From NCBI RefSeq assembly GCF_000313135.1, contig NW_004457356.1, forward strand, positions 62,864 through 97,067: 34,204 bases of DNA, written 5' to 3'. Shown here in pieces: positions 30,880 through 34,204 of this stretch. Within the stretch, counting starts at the first letter, position 1. Each line of letters begins with the position of its first letter. The translations under genes and the position numbers were made by a program. The notes beneath the pieces are model-generated. The model did not search any database. It was not told the DNA's origin and saw only the letters and a list, made by a program, of their open reading frames with translations. Source of the DNA: Acanthamoeba castellanii str. Neff. Taxonomy: Eukaryota; Discosea; Longamoebia; Acanthamoebidae.

Positions 30880-32764
30880 ATGGACAGCGGTGCGAGTGAG
30901 AGTGTAAGCGCGGAGCGGCGTCGCGCCTCCGGCGGGGAGGGTCGGCGGTGGAAGGTGTTCTGCTCGCGCAACATGCCCGACGTGGCGCTCGAGCTCACCC
31001 GCGAGGTGGCCGACGTCGACCTGTGGGACGGCGAGGACGCGCCCCCTCACGACGTGCTCCTGGAGCGTCTGCGGGACTGCGACGGATTCATCTCACTCCT
31101 CACCGACCGCATCGATGCCGACCTCATGGACCGCTGCCCGCGCCTCAAGGTCATCACCCAGCTGGCCGTCGGCTTCAACAACATCGACATTGCGGCTGCC
31201 ACCGCTCGCGGCATCTACGTCACCAACACCCCCGACGTCCTCAACGTACACTCCTCCCTTTTGTATTTCTTTTACATTTCTTTTTTTATTCTTAATTGTT
31301 TACATTAGGAGACCGTCGTGGAGACGACCTTTGCTCTGCTCTTCGCCATGGCCCGCCGTATCGTGGAGGCCGACAAGTACTCTCCCCCATCCTTCTCCTT
31401 TCCTTCTTCTTCTCCTTCTGCCCCTTCTTCTTTCGTGTGTTATCTCAGTGATTGCCGTGTAAGGTGTGTGGTTGGTGGTTAACCAACACGCGGGTGTTGC
31501 CGTGGTGGTGGTGGTGGTGGTCGTGGTGGTCGTGGTGGTCGTGGTGGTGGGTGGTGGGTGATGGTGGTGGTGGCCAGGTACGTGAGGGATGGCCAGTGGA
31601 AGATTTCGTGGCATCCGCTCATGATGCTGGGCTCGTACGCACACGCTCGCCCTCTCGGTCGCCGGGTGTGCAATGCCTCTGATGCCTGTTGGGTGCGCCT
31701 GTGCGCAGGGATTTGTTCGGCGCTAAGCTGGCGATCGTGGGGCTGGGTCGCATTGGCAAGAGGGTGGCTCTCATCGCCCAGGCCTTTGGCGCCGAGGTCA
31801 TCTACTTTGGTAGCCCCCCACCACCACCGCCACCGCCGCGGCTTCGCCCATTTTCATCCGAACCACCCAGCACGCGGCGTACGTGCGTGCTCACTCCTTT
31901 CCTCCGTCCGGCCGGAGTCGTGTGAGCAGACGAGTACCGCTCCCTGGATTTCGAAAAGGAGCACAACGTCAGGTACACCGCTGCCTTCCTCCACGCTCAG
32001 GGAGTGCGCCAGCAACTGACTGAGCCTGTCGCGGTTATTTAGGTGGCTGCCTCTCGATGACCTGTACAAGGAGGCCGACTTCATCTCCCTCCACGTCAAC
32101 CTCACGTGCGCGCACCTTCCGCAGCGGCGAGGCTCTTCGCAGCGCGGCAGCAGTAGCAGCCTGTTGACCGGTCTCTCCATTCGTGTGCTGCGCATACATG
32201 TAGGGACTCGACGCGCCACATGATCAATGCCCGTTCTCTGGCCCTCATGAAGCCGACGGCCATCATCATCAACACGGCCAGGGGTCCCGTCATCAACCAG
32301 AAGGACCTCACTCAGGCCCTCAAGGAGAAGAAGATCGGCGGAGCTGCCCTCGACGTGTTCGAGCAGGAGGTACCACCAACATCCAGCCACAGATCTGTGC
32401 ATGTCTCTAGTATCTTGGTCATCACGAGCACCGCTGACAGCAGCACCTTGATCGTCGTGTGTGTCGTGTGTGTCTTGTGATCGTTAGCCCATCGACCCGT
32501 CGGACGAGCTGCTTTCGCTGACCAACGTGGTGGTGGCCCCGCACGTGGGATCGGCCTCCTTCCGCACCCGCTTCCTCATGGCCCGTACGCGCCCTCCTCC
32601 CCCTCCCCCTTTGGGCAGAGATGCAAACGCCAGCCAGCACTAACGCGCACGTGGTTGCCCGGAGGATGGCTGCAGAAATCGTGGGCAAGAACCAGCAGGC
32701 CTTCTGGCGGGGCGAGCGTCCGCCGCAGCTCGTGAACGCTGACGTGATGCGCGTCAATCCTTGA
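30880..32764 (+). CDS. D-2-hydroxyacid dehydrogenase (glyoxylate/hydroxypyruvate reductase type)
   Basis: Exons: 30880-31245, 31309-31376, 31578-31634, 31709-31809, 31930-31972, 32043-32105, 32204-32369, 32488-32584, 32676-32764; phases close, 349 residues. The enzyme reduces glyoxylate or hydroxypyruvate with NAD(P)H. Visible motifs in order: [19 protein letters not shown] (substrate-domain core), [14 protein letters not shown] (Rossmann GxGxxG), [22 protein letters not shown] with the catalytic Arg, ALDVFEQEP with the catalytic Glu, and [12 protein letters not shown] with the catalytic His. The length is typical of GRHPR. No clear targeting sequence; the final residues VNP are not a peroxisomal SKL signal. 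The last exon starts at a CAG acceptor giving MAQIVGKNQ. Cofactor choice (NADH or NADPH) is not settled here. Confidence 0.93.
31503..31560. repeat. GGT/GTC-rich triplet tract in dehydrogenase intron
   Basis: An imperfect GTGGTCGTGG run fills the end of the intron before exon 31578-31634. Confidence 0.85.
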
Positions 32765-33035
32765 GGTGTCCAGAAGAACGAAGAACCATGGCTGTAGTGT
32801 CGCACCCGAACTCCGAGCCCCAAGCCGAATGAAAAAGTCTGGGAATACCGTCCGCTTCCCCTGTAACCAGGTCGTTCCCTGTGGAAAGCGAATAGAGCAG
32901 CTGAGCGCACTCTTATTGGTATTATTGTTATTCTCTTTATTATCACATCTGCAGCACCTTCGAGCGAGCACCCACACGCACGCTACCCTACACACCACAC
33001 AGAGAACTGCACAACAAACACTGCGAAGCTTGGTA

Positions 33036-34199
33036 ATGCAGGTGAAGACAGGACGACCCGTGTTCAAGACCAGCAAGAAGCCCTACTCCACCATATTCGT
33101 GCACAGCCACTCCCACACGGGCGGCCTCCTCGATCCCCAGCACAACGCCATCCCCGCCGGTACATTGACTCCTCGCCCTCGCTCGTCTCTACGCCCGCGT
33201 GCACCCAATCGTGCCAACGCTCAGTGTTTATTTTTTTATTTTTATTTTTATTTTTTTTCACAGACCAGGCGCATGACGCCAACGCCATCCTGCTGGGCGG
33301 GCAACGGGACATCCTGATAACGTCCCTCCCCGTAGAATCCTCCTACCTCAGTACGCAGCACCCCCCCCCACCAAAACCCAACCAAACACTGTACCCACCA
33401 AACGAGCGGTGGTGCACGTGTGCCTGCTGCTGTGGTATTAGGCTATTGGACGGATGTGCTCAAACTGTCGCGGCCGCTCATCTACAACTTGCCCCCCGCC
33501 CGCTTCAAGGGCACCCTCCTCGACGTACCTGCCACCTCCGCTCCTTCTTGTTGTCTCTCTCACTCATCGACGAACCGCCGACGTGGGGGCGTGGGGGGCG
33601 GGGCGTGGTAGTCCCTGCTGGAGAGCTTGGACGACTTTGTGGACTTTGTGAAGGAGAAGAAGGCCAAGGGCGTGCTCAAGGACACCCTCGTCCTCTCCGT
33701 CTTCGAGGCCGAGGAGAAGGACAAGGAGCTCCTCACCCGCCTACAGAACGCGGTACACCCGCCGCCGCCGCCGCCGCCGCCGCTTCCTCCTCTTCCTCTG
33801 TCCCACTCACCCGCGTGTTGGTGTGGCCACGTGTGTCGTGTGGCGTGTCTTAACGCGGGGCGCATGTAGGGCGTGGGCAAGGTGATCTCCGAGTGCAACT
33901 ACGACCAGCTCGGCCTGGGCACCAAGACCACCTGGCGCACCGTATGGCCATTCAACAACCAACCAACAAACAACAAACAACAACACACGATTGTCTGGAC
34001 TCACCATCTGCGCTGTTGCTGCTGTGGTGCTGCGGGCGCGTTGTGGGGGTGGGGGTGGGTGGGGGGTAGTTCTGCGCGTCCAACGGAATCCCGCAGCTTC
34101 CGGGGGGCATCTTCCGCACGGCCAAGGAGGCTCTGGACTTCACCCGCCACGAGCTCGCGCGCCGCCACGCTGTCGTGCTCAAGTCGCCCCACGGCATCG
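33036..34199 (+). CDS. Possible ATP-grasp-fold protein, 3' end cut by window edge
   Basis: Exons: 33036-33159, 33264-33350, 33442-33524, 33612-33752, 33870-33941, 34070-34199, then a GTACC donor at the window end; phases close and give about 212 residues so far. The N-terminal part reads DILITSLPVESSYLSYWTDVL and LIYNLP, like pre-ATP-grasp domains. A helical segment follows (DFVDFVKEKKAKG). The final exon has CASNGIPQLPGGIFRTAKEA, then HAVVLKSPHGIG, which resembles the start of an ATP-grasp domain (a G[IV]P-x-P-x-G helix, then the lysine strand VVxKxxxGxG). I cannot name the enzyme or substrate; amino-acid ligase-like or IQCH/PGM1-like proteins are possible. The catalytic half lies beyond the window. 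Confidence 0.6.
33757..33783. repeat. (CCG)n triplet tract in intron
   Basis: About nine CCG units directly after the donor at 33753 in the ATP-grasp-like gene. Confidence 0.85.
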
Positions 34200-34204
34200 G
34201 TACC

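Noticed and set aside
1..34204. tRNA, rRNA, insertion sequences, bacterial-type operons or ribosome binding sites
   Set aside because: I saw no tRNA-like cloverleaf, rRNA segment, transposase or terminal inverted repeats; the genes are spliced eukaryotic genes.

Overview
The window is dense, GC-rich, intron-rich protist nuclear DNA. It has short spliced exons, introns usually of 60-250 bases, intergenic spaces of about 100-580 bases, and intron tracts rich in CACGA/CGTGT. Together with the gene families present (a TKL-type kinase, a PP2C-like protein, a DmX-like protein) it looks like an amoebozoan, most likely Acanthamoeba or a close relative. That assignment is inference from composition and style, not a database match. 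I rebuilt the exons by hand from reading frame, GT/AG sites and family conservation. Exon phases close in every model except two points in the DmX-like gene.

Left part, minus strand: (1) a TKL-type protein kinase cut by the left edge; (2) a 248-residue protein in which all 16 cysteines lie in eight CX9C motifs; (3) a mitochondrial-type cation diffusion facilitator; (4) an Asterix/WDR83OS-like ER membrane protein. Asterix shares a 96-base divergent promoter region with (5), a very large plus-strand DmX-like/Rav1 protein (V-ATPase assembly) that contains a 21-N assembly gap.

Centre, plus strand: (6) a PurC-PurE-PurK fusion that joins an animal-like SAICAR synthetase to a class I PurE and a PurK; (7) a small secreted protein with a clear TATA box; (8) ESS2/DGCR14, a spliceosome-associated nuclear protein. 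Converging on ESS2 from the minus strand is (9) a class I methyltransferase with an unknown N-terminal half and a C-terminal zinc ribbon.

Right part: a lower-GC island without a convincing gene. Then (10) a minus-strand Myb/telobox-like protein in a head-to-head pair with (11) a PP2C-fold protein that carries an F-box inside the phosphatase fold, has degenerate metal sites and has a possible N-myristoylation signal. Next come (12) a glyoxylate/hydroxypyruvate reductase-type D-2-hydroxyacid dehydrogenase and (13) an ATP-grasp-like protein cut by the right edge.

There is no operon logic; neighbours are mostly unrelated housekeeping and signalling genes. The best candidates for something undescribed are the PurC-PurE-PurK chimera, the eight-CX9C protein and the F-box nested in a pseudo-PP2C.
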